From Hydractinia symbiolongicarpus (Eukaryota; Cnidaria; Hydrozoa; Anthoathecata; Hydractiniidae), in NCBI RefSeq assembly GCF_029227915.1, contig NC_079886.1, positions 18,204,501-18,268,500 of the forward strand: DNA of 64,000 nucleotides, written 5' to 3'. Shown here in pieces: positions 1 to 11,842 of the stretch (position 1 is the first letter of the stretch; each line of letters starts with the position of its first letter). Below the pieces are notes generated by a model, which was not told the DNA's origin, ran no database searches, and worked only from the letters and a program-made list of their open reading frames with translations. The translations under genes and the position numbers were made by a program.

Positions 1-1685
1 TTTTGCTGAAAGTATAAAATTAACATTACGTAACTGTCCCACTCTCTCTGTCACATTTATTTTCCAACGCTTGAAATGCCTGATGCTTTTAAGGGAACGC
101 CAGTGTATACGGAGCATGTGCAGGTAAACAAAAGCGCATGCGCAGTGAGATTTAAAAATAGGAAGCAAAAATAAAAGCAAACGGTATCTGCACTATCTAA
201 AATATGCTCATAACTAATTTCGTTTCGTTGTTACTCGGCATTTTGTTATGTAAATTTGGCAGAACGAATATGGATATCAAAATAGGACTATTGAAAGTGG
301 CTAAACATTGAATATTAATTAATTAGCATATCAAACTGTGCCGCCATCTCGTTGGCTGAAAATCTGAACGTCCACTTGGTGAATAACTAGAGCACAATAG
401 GTCTCATAAAGTTCGTTAATAGGTGTGACCACTCTAATAAAGAATAGAAGATGTTTTTGTATTAGCTATACTTCTTAATTTCAGAATTGCATTTTAAAGG
501 AAGCCGATAAAATTTTGAAATGAATATTTCAAATTGAAACCGAACAAAAAGTAAGTTAAAAATACTTTAACAAATTAATTCTTCAAAGAAAGACGTACTT
601 TCTAAGAAGTCTTCAGACCACGACGACCTATTATTTTTAAATATACCCCAACACATTTTGTAATTTTAGTATGCATCGGGAACTGATTGTGTGAAAAGAC
701 TTTTTTTTTGAGGATTCGAAATTGGGTTAAAAAGTTTCCGGCGTTAATTGGACATAAACAACAAGTATTTGGCATGATGCTTTAACAACATATGTAAGAA
801 ATGAAGCTATACTTTACATGACAAGGTTCCAAATGGAGATGGAGTGAGATTTGAAAACAGGAAGAGGACGAGTTCAAAATAATTCACTTTACAACTCAAT
901 TCACAAATATACCGTGGTATAACGTCTTGTTGTTGCGTTAATCCCAGGGGGTAAAACGAACATAAATAGTCAGGAATACTCTCTCTCTCCCTTTCGAAGC
1001 GACTTTCAATACTCATGCACTTGTATCAAGCATTGTAAGGGCTAACCTTATTATTCTATATGATTTGATAGAGCATAGCTTGTCATAATAAGTACTATAT
1101 TTTGTCTAATGGTGAGACATAATAATCACAAAAAGAGACCGAAGAACAATTGGTAAAAGTATTTTATACAATATTAACAAATATATACAGTACATCAATG
1201 TATTTATTTTATAAAAACCAATCACACAGTAAGTACGTTTAAAAACACCTTTTCACAAAATTAGGACATTTTTACATAAACTTTTACAAGTAGCTAATTA
1301 AACCTTTCCTGAAAATATTTAGGATTCTTTAGCAGGTGTTTTTTACAAAAGCTTAACGCCACTTCAAAATAACTTAATCTCAAAACATGCATATGAAAAT
1401 GGCATTTATGGAAAGATTCTTTGTAAAGACTTTGTAACAAGATTGAAAGTGTAACATATCCAATGCAGTGTCAATAGAGGACTGAAAGACAGAAACAAAC
1501 CTGTAACATTCAGTGGTCTGATGCTAAATTTGAGGTATAGCTCGAAATTAGGTTGCTGTAATTATCTACGGAGTGTAGCGGCTGTAACACGCAAAAACTA
1601 TTGACTCTTTTGTATTAGTGGCGCATTTTCTTACAAAAATATTTTTTGAGATTAAATTAATACGAATTGTGACTTATGTAGTCAC
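1..1685. other. left flank, no recognised gene
   Basis: AT-rich sequence with no recognised coding region. A perfect palindrome GCGCATGCGC at 134-143 matches the NRF1 consensus. About 110-320 resembles about 41970-42120, so part of it is a dispersed repeat. The last few hundred bases are probably the 3' UTR of the minus-strand ATF7IP-like gene: a minus-strand AATAAA lies at 1203-1208, about 480 bases past its stop. Confidence 0.5.
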
Positions 1686-4600
1686 TTATGAATTTAAGTG
1701 AAGCCTGATAATGCAAGGATTACTTATTTCTCCTTCACGTCCATGAATGTCAACCGCGACAACAGCGAAAAAGTAAACATTGCCAGTGGCGAACTGTGTT
1801 AATGTGCATGCCATAGGCAGAGGTAATGCATTGACCACTCCTATTTTTTTCCACTGTTTTATGTCCTGAGGAGGTTTAACGCAAGCATTTTTCGCCTGAT
1901 GTGCAAACAGTTGATAGCACTCGACTTTGAACTGACTCGGATTCTGATTTGGAGGGTCGTAATCCCACGTTAGAATAATACCAGAACTACCATTGGCTGT
2001 AATACTAGCTTTTAATTTAGGTAACAGGCACAATGGTTTTACTAGATTCGGCACTTGTTGTAATTGGATAGGGTTGTTTACAGGCGTGGGTTTTAGCATA
2101 GTTTGAGTTTTTGAAAGCATATTTGATTCTAATAACCGCTGTTGAGTTTGTTGTTGCTGCTGCTGTTGTTGTTGTTGTTGTTGTTGTTGCTGTTGTTGCA
2201 GCAGCTGTATTTGCTGTTGCTGTGGCCATAATATACCACCACGAATATTCTGATTGTTAAAGCTTTGTACGCGTGTCGGCATATTACTAAAAATGTTGGA
2301 TGTATTCATTGTTTGCATGCGTAGACCTGGAGGTATGGATGTCATTCGAAGTCCTTGATTGGCAGCTACCACTTGCGTGTTGCTTGCAAACGCATTCCCT
2401 AGAATCTGACTGCTATCAACAAAGAAAAACTGTTCGTTGTTCTGCATACGTTGTGCTTGTTGAACAGGGGGAACCATCTGTACAGGCGTTTTAAAGTGGT
2501 TTACAGTCATTTCCTTTGGTGCTATAGGAATATTCTGCTGTTGGTTACCATACATCTGGGGATTTTCACTGGAGATGTCATTACCGTTCATCAATGGAGG
2601 CGGACCGGATTTATTTGCGATCTTCAGAGGTCGAGACGATGGTGGAACGCTTCGTGGTCGTCTCTAAAATAAGGTGTGTTCATCAATTTTATGGTCAGTG
2701 CATTTAATACATATAACACAAGGCAGGCACAAAAAGAGAAGATCCCAAAATGTTTTAAAAAAGTCCGACGTTTTTAAATGGACAAATCTTACAACTTAAA
2801 AACGCATTTAAGCTAACATTGTTACATTGTTGGTTGTTTTAGATTTTTTTTAGTTCGACCAAACTTTTATAGAAAAAATTCACAAATTGGTTCAAAAATT
2901 CGTCAAAGTTCTTTCCTTTGTTAAGATTTTTCGCAAGAAATACCATGTTAGGATAGTTGGTGATTCAGAGGATAAAAAGTTAAGAAGTACACCATTATGC
3001 GTCTGTTGTAATTACTTTCGAAGTGGAAGTATTTTAGAAAGCACTTTCATATTCATCTTTATTTTCAATTAAAAGAGCGATTTACAAACACGCGGAAGGA
3101 TGTGGTTAAAACATGTTATTAAAGTTGTTTGAAAAGCTCGTCATAATGTTCATTAACTAGATACTTACGTATTATATTTTCTATAAGCAACATCTTACAA
3201 GCATGAGGCACAAAATTTTAAAAACATTGAACAATTGTAACTAACCGTAACGCGAAAATTCAAGCAATAATAAGCCAGACCAAAAATTTGTGTTAATTAT
3301 AAAATAGTTGTTAAGGGGTTCTTCAACGATAAAAGCTAACATTTTTATTGAAAAATTAAAGACAGAAATTTTTGCTCAAGAAAATTCATGAAAGTCGAAT
3401 TTTCTTCTTCTCAATTTTTAGAGTTAAATAGTTCATCTTAAATTCGTCAAACAAAATTTTGATGCATTTGCGCCAGCCTTTATTTTTCGATCATTGATTT
3501 CGTATTCACTGACTCCAGTTGTTTTGTTAGTTTTCAATTTTTATTGGCGACCGTACTTTGTGTCACGAAAGATTCTCAAAGAAAGATCCCCAAAAAATAC
3601 TAAACTATACCCTCCCGGCCGTCCAGTAAAAAGAATCAGAAGCTTATATTACCTTAAGGGAATTATTTTCTAATTCTTCTAATTTTGATTTTAAATTGTT
3701 AGCTTGTTTCTTTAACTGTTCATTTTCTTTTAGGAGGTTTTTAACAAACGGTTCATCATAACATGTATGCTGGTATTCAATGTTTAGCCATTTTTCTTTG
3801 TGGTAGGCAATTTGCTCGCAAACAATTTTCTTTAAAGCCTAAAAAAGATATAGAAGAATGTTAAAAATACACACACACACAAAGTAGAAATTAATAAATG
3901 TGTTGGCACATGCGCGCTTAGAATTCAATATACAAGACGATACACATTAAAAAATATATGTTTCTTTTCTTTGTAATAAAAGCCATATTCTGTCTGTCTC
4001 TACTCAAAATGGCACCCTAAGTAGCGAGACACACGAAATGTGGTATACAAACGGCAGGCGAACCTGTGAACTTATCTACAGGCCACCGACTATTATAGAA
4101 TATTAATTAAGGTTGTAATGTCCCCCTGATTAGAATTTCGACATTCTAATAAAACAATGCGCTTATGGTGAATAGGCGTCCATTTAAAGCCAGTAAGGTT
4201 GGATCAAGGAAATGAAAAAGTGATCCAAGCAGCAATGGTAAGAGAGGTCAAACTGTAGTTCAGTCGCAGTTTGCATTAGCTACAGAATAAGTAATTTACA
4301 AAAGAAAAAATTCCCTTGATATCCAATTAACGACACCTATTATTTAAAAGTTAAAAATCACTATGGCCACCAATAAAACAAAATAGATTCCCACTGTCAT
4401 TTATATGCTGCAATACATCTAATTTACATTGCAGATAGTGTCTGCAATACGACTTAGGAAAACTGGTATGATGCCAACAGATGCCAACGAACGTTTAACA
4501 ATAAAAAAAACAGCAAAAGAAAATTGGATAATTCTTATATAACTGCTTTTCGTATGCTATTACAAGCATCGGGTAATTTTAATTCACGATGCTGTTTAAT

Positions 4601-5057
4601 TGACGGGTCGTACGGAAGTCTAAGGTGGCGTGGACCTTGCCATGTTCGGACGCGTTTGGACAGAGCTGCTATGTACTCGAAAAGTGAGGAATGTATTTTT
4701 CTAACAGCGGAAGCTTCAAAAAAGGAGACCGCTAGCAAGAAAAACTAAAAGATGAAAGGGGATTTTTCGGAAAGTTTTCTTAAATATTTTTAGGTTTTAA
4801 AGCCATTTGTACAAATAGTTTTTCCAACTTTCCTTGCAAAGTCATGTAAATATACAAGGAGCGTAAAAACCATTGTATAATAACATACATACCGATACAA
4901 TATCCGGATTACCCGTCTGAGTTGACTTTTCATTCAAATCACCGTTCTTCTTTATTACATCATATTTTTCTTTCATATCAAGTTCGATTTTAATTGGAAT
5001 ATGTTCGTTGCGACCAATATTCTGTAGCTTTCTTGTTATAGCTGCTTTGTCATTCAT
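1686..5057 (-). CDS. ATF7IP-like: ATF7IP/MCAF-like chromatin cofactor, three exons, 442 aa
   Basis: Coding exons are 4893-5057 (55 codons), 3653-3838 (62 codons) and 1686-2663 (325 codons plus stop). Both introns are phase 0 with clean sites (GTATGT...TTTTTTAG and GTAATA...TTTTAG). Exon 1 is short, hydrophilic and starts at the first ATG. Exon 2 (residues 56-117) is a charged helix that ends in a coiled coil rich in K, E, L and N. Exon 3 carries a glutamine-rich low-complexity stretch with a 17-Q run near residues 273-289. It ends in a fibronectin III domain (about 335-442) containing QWKKIG and ALPLPMACTLTQF, the signature of the ATF7IP/MCAF C-terminal domain. In vertebrates ATF7IP stabilises the H3K9 methyltransferase SETDB1 and its Fn3 domain contacts MBD1; a nuclear silencing role here is inference. 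The protein is much shorter than the vertebrate forms (over 1000 aa). That the exon 2 coiled coil is the SETDB1-binding part is a guess. Confidence 0.88.
2149..2200 (-). repeat. CAA/CAG trinucleotide tract coding polyglutamine
   Basis: The plus strand reads TTG/CTG triplets and the minus strand encodes 17 consecutive glutamines in the ATF7IP-like gene. Mixed CAA and CAG codons interrupt the repeat, which usually limits slippage. The same DNA gives poly-T/poly-A open frames in other registers, which are shadows. Confidence 0.9.
2664..4892 (-). other. introns of the ATF7IP-like gene
   Basis: Intron 2 is 2664-3652 and intron 1 is 3839-4892. Intron 1 contains one copy of a dispersed repeat (about 3980-4105) and a short CA run near 3871. 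The short open frames at 4524-4748 (plus) and 4535-4738 (minus) overlap each other, resemble no family I know and are not annotated. Confidence 0.7.
3980..4105. repeat. dispersed repeat, TCTGTCTGTC family, copy 1
   Basis: Shares ordered blocks with the two copies near 6.7-7.0 kb: TCTGTCTGTC, then AAAATGG, AGTAGCGAGAC, AATGTGGTAT, GGCGAACC and a terminal ACAGG...CGACTA. It lies inside an intron of the ATF7IP-like gene. No coding capacity is visible. Confidence 0.65.
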
Positions 5058-6730
5058 TCTATTTCTATTTTACGCTGCACAAAAATTATGTTTAACTTTA
5101 GATAATTGAAATTATCCTTTAAAGTATACAAATAGTTTATAGTATACATTAATATCTTGGCAGACAATTGAAGTCGCCTAGGTCTCAATTCCTTGTATGT
5201 TCATAAACTAACAACAAATTGAAGGCGTCAGGTGGGGGTATGGCCATGACCACGGAAAGGTCATAGCTTCTTGTTACGTAAAAGAAAACCTTTTTTAATC
5301 TATAAGATCCTCTGAATTCCACAATAAAGGCAACAAGGGCGAGCAAACACGTGTTTTTTCCGCTCAAACTCACTTGCTGCGCCTCTCTCTGTACGCTGAT
5401 TTTTTTTAATTTATAGCAGACCCATCAATGAAGCTATGCCATAAATTTAAGACCTTCAGATTGGCGAAATCCCTATCCGAATTCTAAAGTTTTACGTTTT
5501 TAAAGCTATTTAAAGTATCGCTGAATAATTGACTTAATGGCGCTTAATACAATAACCCTCTTATTCAAAAATATTATAAAAACCATTCAATAAGAGCATA
5601 TTCTGTAAACAAAAAATAGAATAATCTTTTGCTTCGCGGTTTACGTGCGTACATAAATTATTACACTTTTATGCCGAAATTATGTTGTGTATGCGCACTT
5701 CTCCACGGTAATTATTTCCTTCGGGAAAATACAAGTTGCTGAATGATGTTATTTTACATACAGGCAAAATTATAAAAACAAACCACAACGATCAAAAGAA
5801 TCAATTATTACATTGAAAAAATTAAAACTACACAAAAAAGATCGTTCCAAAAAACCAACTCCAGGACCTTTTATTCCTCAAATTTTTTTAAGAAATTTAG
5901 TAGCCTACTAGTCTGATGTGGTCCTTCTTATTTTGACAGTGAAGAAGCGTGCTCAGGTACGCAACTTATCTATCAGCGGAATCAGATTTAAAAGCTTATT
6001 AATTTAGAATTAAAGCCTTTACTTTCACCATTTTTTTTGGTTTTTCTTTATCATTCCTGTCTCTGCAGCTTGTCACGAAAGTGCAATATAAACTCAAGCT
6101 CTTAAAACTAGATTTCCACATTTCAATAGAAAAAAAACACGTTTATCTGCTTAAGAGAAACTTACGTCAAATTTGACGGGTGAAAATATGTTTCTTTAAA
6201 AAAAAAAAAAAGCGATCCGTTTTTACCTACGAATCTTCCCTCAGGTTTTAACTGAAATCTGAAGAACGTGCTTAAAACCTAGGGTGAGTTTCTAAAAACA
6301 TCTAAGAACAGCAAATACTGATCATTCATATGCCTTTCCTCATTTATAACTCATGCTAAAAGTTGGGTGGAAATGCATGGACGTTGAGATATGTCGATTT
6401 AACTTTAGCTAGTCGTAAAATTTAGGTCCAATGGGATTTTCCACCCCTCGTCTTCTGAAACTGTTGTAATAGTTAGAAAACAATCTGTTTGCAAGCTATA
6501 GTTCATTATTTACGGTGTAGTTAAGAATTTAATGTCTAACAATTCTTTAAAAATTTGATTCTACACCGCAGAAATTGAACATCAAATATCATATTACTCT
6601 CAGATAAAAACACGAACATTGTATGAACGTTTGCTCAAAGAAAACACTAAATCACCACGTAAACTGACAACACTTATAATACTTGATTTATAATACTTAT
6701 TATACACTATATTATACTTATTACATATAT
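5058..6730. other. upstream region of the ATF7IP-like gene, no recognised gene
   Basis: The promoter and 5' UTR of the minus-strand ATF7IP-like gene should lie just above 5058; I see no convincing TATA box or initiator. The rest is AT-rich with short open frames only. A possible three-exon plus-strand ORF at 5671-6176 has matching phases, but a 17-bp middle exon and a 53-aa product make it too weak to call. Confidence 0.4.
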
Positions 6731-6732
6731 TA

Positions 6733-7036
6733 TAATAGCCGTATACGTCTGTCTGTCTCTGCGCGGACCCCCCGCTGAGTTAGAAAATGATGTTACGGAA
6801 ACACGAATATCAAATGCGATATATTTTTATCAGCTTTCTTGCGCCGGGTAAATATAAAGGACGGGCGAACCCGCGGATTTTTCCACGGGCAACGACTAGT
6901 CTATATTATAATACCCGTATACGTCTGTCTGTCTGTCACGCAAAATGGTAGCTTAGCTGCGCAAGTAGCGAGACGCACGCAATGTGGTATAAAAAGGAAG
7001 GGCGAACCCGTGGATTTTTCCACAGGCTAACGACAA
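6733..7036. repeat. tandem pair of TCTGTCTGTC dispersed repeats
   Basis: Two head-to-tail copies (about 6733-6899 and 6905-7036). Each opens with CCGTATACGTCTGTCTG, passes through a GGCGAACCC block and closes with GGATTTTTCCAC followed by GGC and AACGAC. The second copy is closest to the one at 3980. Decayed pieces of similar structure appear near 43320-43360, 45425-45570 and 49110-49205. Non-coding; probably a SINE- or MITE-like family. Confidence 0.75.
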
Positions 7037-7490
7037 GTACACTATAATGCTTGATTTATTACACCCGGTGTTGTTATAAAAAAAAGAGGCTCGTTTCATA
7101 AAATCAAAATGTTACAAAACCTTTAGCAAATTTACAAAACACACCAACAATTCAATTGGAGATTAAAAGGGCCACCATTTTATTTATTATAAAAGACGAA
7201 TTCAAATTCAATTTTGACCACGGGAAAAAGGACTAGTTATACATATACCACAACCTAGTGTACATACATAATAACAATATAAAATATTAATAAATAGTAG
7301 CTGGAAACCCACCAGTGGAAGGCTGTAACCCGACTGGTAAAGGTAAAAATGAATCGCGCATTTTAAAGACACACATCTAGCTTCAAAACGTTAGGGTACA
7401 GACCGACTCGTTAAACTGATATCTTGTTCTAAATAATCTGCTGTACAAAATATACGCCTGCCAAAGTCGAAGTTAGATTCTACAAGATCT
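7037..7490. other. AT-rich spacer, nothing recognised
   Basis: Between the tandem repeats and a possible small gene. I see no open frame with family similarity and no repeat structure worth naming. Confidence 0.4.
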
Positions 7491-8079
7491 TTATTTTCTT
7501 AACTTCTGTTTCCCTTTCTTTTTCTTAAATGCACCATGCCAAACACGTAGCAATAGTAATAAAATGAACGCATGTAAACCAAAAGCCTTCCATCGTGTTT
7601 GCCTACGGGTCGTCGCTAGCCTTAATGACAAATAAACGACAAGAACGTGCGAGCGACCACAACTGGATGCCAAATTAAAATATATGACTTTGCAGCTAAT
7701 CTCAAAAAGTGATGAATGTTGGTGTCAGTGATGTCGTGAAGAGATGTGTATCCTTTTATTTAATCTGGTGTATGAAAAAGTGGTTTAAACGACGAACCAT
7801 AAACATCCTATCACCGCGCATGGTTTATGGTGAGAAAAAAGTTGAGTAAATAACCACATTAATTTTAAACACGTAAACATAAGTTATGCGTATCTAATAC
7901 GTATACATTATTTGCTTTATAACATGCACAACATTTTTCTTATAAACATATATTTATTCTCTTACCTCAAAATTAAACTTTTTTTATTTTTCTAAACTTT
8001 TTAAAAAAAATTACTTTAAGCTTTATTGCACGGCGCACATTTTCTTTTTACTCACCACATTAAGAGAATACTGTTGCAT
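7491..8079 (-). CDS. possible small two-exon membrane protein, 77 aa
   Basis: A weak call. Exon 1 would be 8056-8079 (ATG plus seven codons, donor GTGAGT) and exon 2 7491-7700 (69 codons plus stop, acceptor TTTTTGAG); both are phase 0. The product ends in a leucine-rich hydrophobic segment followed by a lysine-rich tail (KKKKGK), like a small single-pass membrane protein. An AATAAA overlaps the stop on the minus strand. I recognise no family. Chance open frames of this length are common in such AT-rich DNA. Confidence 0.2.
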
Positions 8080-10504
8080 GTCGGGAAGATTTTAATATTA
8101 AATGCCCATATATGGTCATAGTTAGACATTGTGGTTTCTGTATGGTTCAAGGCAGGTGTTGAATTTTTTTTATATCTTGTGAAACAACAAACTTTGCGCA
8201 TTCAGCATAAGAAAGTCGAAGCAAAAAATAAAACAAAAAAGAAATGATAAGAAAATTAGATAGTTAATAAATAAGAACAAAAAATGAGCAACTATGAATA
8301 ATTACGCTCTAATTGAAACACGTCATTTCCATGACTATAAAATATTCCCACGTATGTTAGTAATTTGCAATAACAATTAGTAAAATCCCGAGGCGCAATG
8401 TTTCAATTTCATAGGGTGTCAGATTAAACTTTCAGTTAACTATAGCTACTTTTTATTTTTCGTTTAGGCCTGATATAAGAAATGCAAGCGATGTAAAAAC
8501 ATAAGCATTTAATAGTTTTAAGAACAACCTAAAAGTATTAATGTTTACTGCTTTTCGTTAGAGTTAATTTATAGGATGGTAAAGAGCCGTTAGACACTCG
8601 TTATATTATTTCAAGAAAATCACAACAATCTGGTGTGAAAAATTGAAAACATAAGGTTATATCATGTATCGTCAGTACAGAGCGTTTTAATAAAAAAAAG
8701 AGATGGTATGTAATAAATAAAAATGATATAAAACATAAAGCATTTTCACCAAGTCCTTTCAGTTGAGTTTTATGCTAGTAATAATTGCTTTTATACTTTT
8801 GTGGCATTACATTTTCCCACAGCATATGGAAAAAAAAGTAGTCCTTATCATCATCTGGCTCAGCCATCTCAACACATACACGCATACAACCTCTCTGTTT
8901 GATTTGTTCCCTTTTACTTTCATTTGGACAAAAACCCTTTTTCTCCATATGTATTACTAGCTAACTTGGTTAATCTTTATAAATTTTTTTAATCTTCAGC
9001 TATATTGTCGGCGTTTGTAACATATTGATGTCATTATGGTGGCTTGAAGCCATTTAACTCTTGAAAATATCAAATAGTCGTGAAAATTCTGTTGTTTCAT
9101 GTTATTTTACCACCCTATTTTTTTTTATAGTTGCACAGTCAACATTTTTATTGCTTTAGCCAAAATCAATTTCCACAGTCAGCCATATCACGTTGGCAAG
9201 TTACTTTACTGAGGATATTTTTTTAGAATATATGTCTTATTCTTTATTCGAAATAGAAATTTGACTTCACCCCTAGGGTATTCTTTTTTTTCAATTATGC
9301 ACCTAGAAATTCTTCTTAGCAATTTTGTTCTTATAATTGGAACTTTTTTTTATTTATTCTCAGTGCAAATTTTTGGGACCAGAACGTAAGTACATGGAAG
9401 TTTAAAAAAATCACAACAATTTGATTTGCGGAAATGTCGCCCTTAAAAGATGCATACATTTTTCTCGTTTTTGTTGTGCTTTTCAAGAAGAAAAAAACAT
9501 CAGTCTTGCCATTGTTCTTACTCTAGGCTTATCTTGTAAGCCATCCCCCGCTTTATAATTGTCCTGGCAAAAAAATTGAGTGTTGCTAAATTTTTTTTCT
9601 AGTCTACTTGGTAGTACCGTTGAACAACTAAGAAATTATGCAGAAAATCTGGTAAATTTCCATGTTTATTTTCGAACATGAACAATAAAACTTGATGAAT
9701 AAGTTCAGAGAGCCACCTGTTAAGGTTCACACAATAAGAACTCTAAACAGTTATCATTCTTGTAAAAATAGATCCGCAAAAAAAGGTTTGTAATGTTGTA
9801 CCTTCTAATTTGAAGATGAACATAATAAAAAAAAACATAAATTAAATAGAGATCAATAACTGTTTAGTCAATAAGCCAAGGTTAAAGGGCACAAAATATC
9901 TTCTTTTCTTTAAAAGATGTTTTGAACTCAAAAATGTAAGTTTTTCATACCTACAAATCTTGATCTTTCTGCATGTATTTTTTTTAAATAGCTAAAACAA
10001 TAGACAGTTTATGGTAGGTATCGATTTTTTAGAGAAGAAATGCTCATTTATTCTCTCTCGTTACGTGTAGATTTAACGTAACATAGGAAACCACTAACGT
10101 AACTTACATCGCATCTTACGTACAACTTAAGCTCTTACGACAGGTTTTGTTAAGAGCAAAATCTTTTACTCGTAAGAAACACGGCAACCGAAAAAAACGA
10201 AGGGAACGTGCAATTTCGGATTCGAATTGGTAAAACAAGGAATGTTATGTCTTTCGAATGTTTATGTAGAAAGAAAATGGGAATTATGAAGAGGACTTGT
10301 CAACCTCAGTACAGTACAATGCCCTTTTTAATAGAAGGTATTAAGAAAAATAAAATTTTCTTACGTTATTTACGTAAAGAATGCGCACATGGGAATGTAG
10401 CTTAATAGAGTTCATTTGATAAAAGCGTTTTTTTATTGACCTTGCGAAATTGAGTCTACGCGAAAATATTTTTGTAATTAAGTTTGGTTTATATTACAAC
10501 CACC
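8080..10504. other. AT-rich intergenic stretch
   Basis: No recognised gene. A 22-base segment at 9363-9384 is flanked by a good acceptor (TTATTCTCAG) and donor (GTAAGT), but no neighbouring exons fit. Around 10060-10160 the words TAACGTAAC and CTTACG recur without a clear period. Confidence 0.4.
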
Positions 10505-10944
10505 TACAACCGTGGACAAAAATATTGAGACTAAGGCAGTTTTTTACTTATTATCCAAATATGGACAAGAGTCAAATAGTCAATACTCTGCGGCCAGCAG
10601 TCTGCAAAGTCACTACTTTTGCACACAAGCAGGCCAGGCAGAGAGTGTTGAGAAGTTGCTAGTCACATTGTTTAGCACGCCCGCACACCGACATAATTCA
10701 CGTCGGGGACCATGAAGGCCCAGAAATTCGTGATTAATGGCCTTGCTGACGTCAGCAACAAATAGCACATTTTAAGAATTTCGTATTTACCAAATAACCT
10801 AAGATCCAAACAACCTAAGCCCACTCTGAACATTGACAAGTTCAAGATGTGTAAATCTAATATAGAATGAGCCTACGCAATTACTTGTGGTGGCGAACTT
10901 CGAAATTCGTTGTCTTGTCCCAACATATTGTGACCACGATTGTA
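10505..10944. mobile_element. Tc1/mariner-type MITE, copy 1
   Basis: A non-autonomous element of about 440 bp bounded by TA. The left end begins TACAACCGTGGACAAA and the reverse complement of the right end begins TACAATCGTGGTCACA, so the ends are inverted repeats of the kind seen in Tc1/mariner families. The same sequence lies in reverse orientation at 51760-52202, and a terminal fragment at 48384-48457. The short open frames inside are shadows. Confidence 0.8.
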
Positions 10945-11426
10945 GAGTAAACGTAGGTTGTCAGATAAAGTCATATCTGTTTTTAGTAGTATAGTTTCCA
11001 TGTCAGCACCACCAAGTCGTTAGTAATTTTGTGAGCAATTAGTGAAGCAGAGGTTTTACTTATTCCGTTTGGTTTAAGTGGAAATTAGTTGGTTTTAAAT
11101 AGGGGTGCTTGCAAATCAATTTAACGCATAATTAAGATTGTTTAGATTTAAGCCCCTGCTTGTGTAAAAGCGATTATTTCTGAGATAGTTACGTGATGAC
11201 AAATAATCTATAGAATTTGGTAAAAGTAATAGTTGGTGGTAGTTAACTGGTGGATTTTTAGCAGTTTTATTAACTAATTTCTCTTGCTTAGGAGGATGCC
11301 AAACGGCTGTTTGTTTTCGGATTTATAGTTGGTTTCCATTAAAATCTATATGTTATGCAACGGTAGTGGTTTACACGAAAGTCGGGCTAATAGTGGTGAA
11401 AGCGTTATAACACCCGGTCACGTTTA
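10945..11426. other. AT-rich spacer
   Basis: Between two transposon remnants. No gene, repeat or regulatory signal that I can support. Confidence 0.4.
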
Positions 11427-11842
11427 ATAGACCTCTCTAAATTGAATCAAACTTTTATATTACGTCATAAAAGGAACAAAAAAACAGCAATAATTTTTGC
11501 TTATGGCAACACTTTTTCTATGACGTTATCAGAAGTTTGAAATTTGTCAAAACTACCATTTGCTTAAAGTTCAATTACTTTAGTTAGAGCGGATTTCCAC
11601 ATTCTGTTTACAGTTTTTGACATCCAAATAAAAGTTATTTAAGATATTTACCGGTTTTTACCTGCTCATTTTCTGTTTTTAAATTTACAGAATGATTCCA
11701 CTTGATGATATAAAGTTGCGTTTCATAAAATCATGGATTTCATAGAAATTCCTAAGGGGGTATTTTTGAGTAATCGCAAATATTTAAGGCTCTAAAAAGT
11801 TTGAGACCTAAAAATTTGTCATGCAGGTGCTTGTGATAGATA
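11427..11842. mobile_element. partial copy of the CGATTCGGTCCGGG element
   Basis: Matches, in reverse orientation, most of the element at 20218-20890. Shared blocks include TTGAAT(C/T)AAACTT, TACGTCATAAAAGGAAC, CAGAAGTTT and GAGACCTAAAAAT. The terminal inverted repeat is eroded. Non-coding. Confidence 0.65.

Noticed and set aside
2017-2229. Poly-threonine/alanine open frame
   Set aside because: Shadow of the polyglutamine coding tract of the ATF7IP-like gene.
5671-6176. Three-exon plus-strand ORF starting MPKLCC, 53 aa
   Set aside because: Phases match and the start recalls a THAP domain, but the rest does not fit THAP, the middle exon is 17 bp and nothing else supports it.
9363-9384. 22-bp microexon-like segment with strong acceptor and donor
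   Set aside because: No flanking exons in compatible phase could be found.
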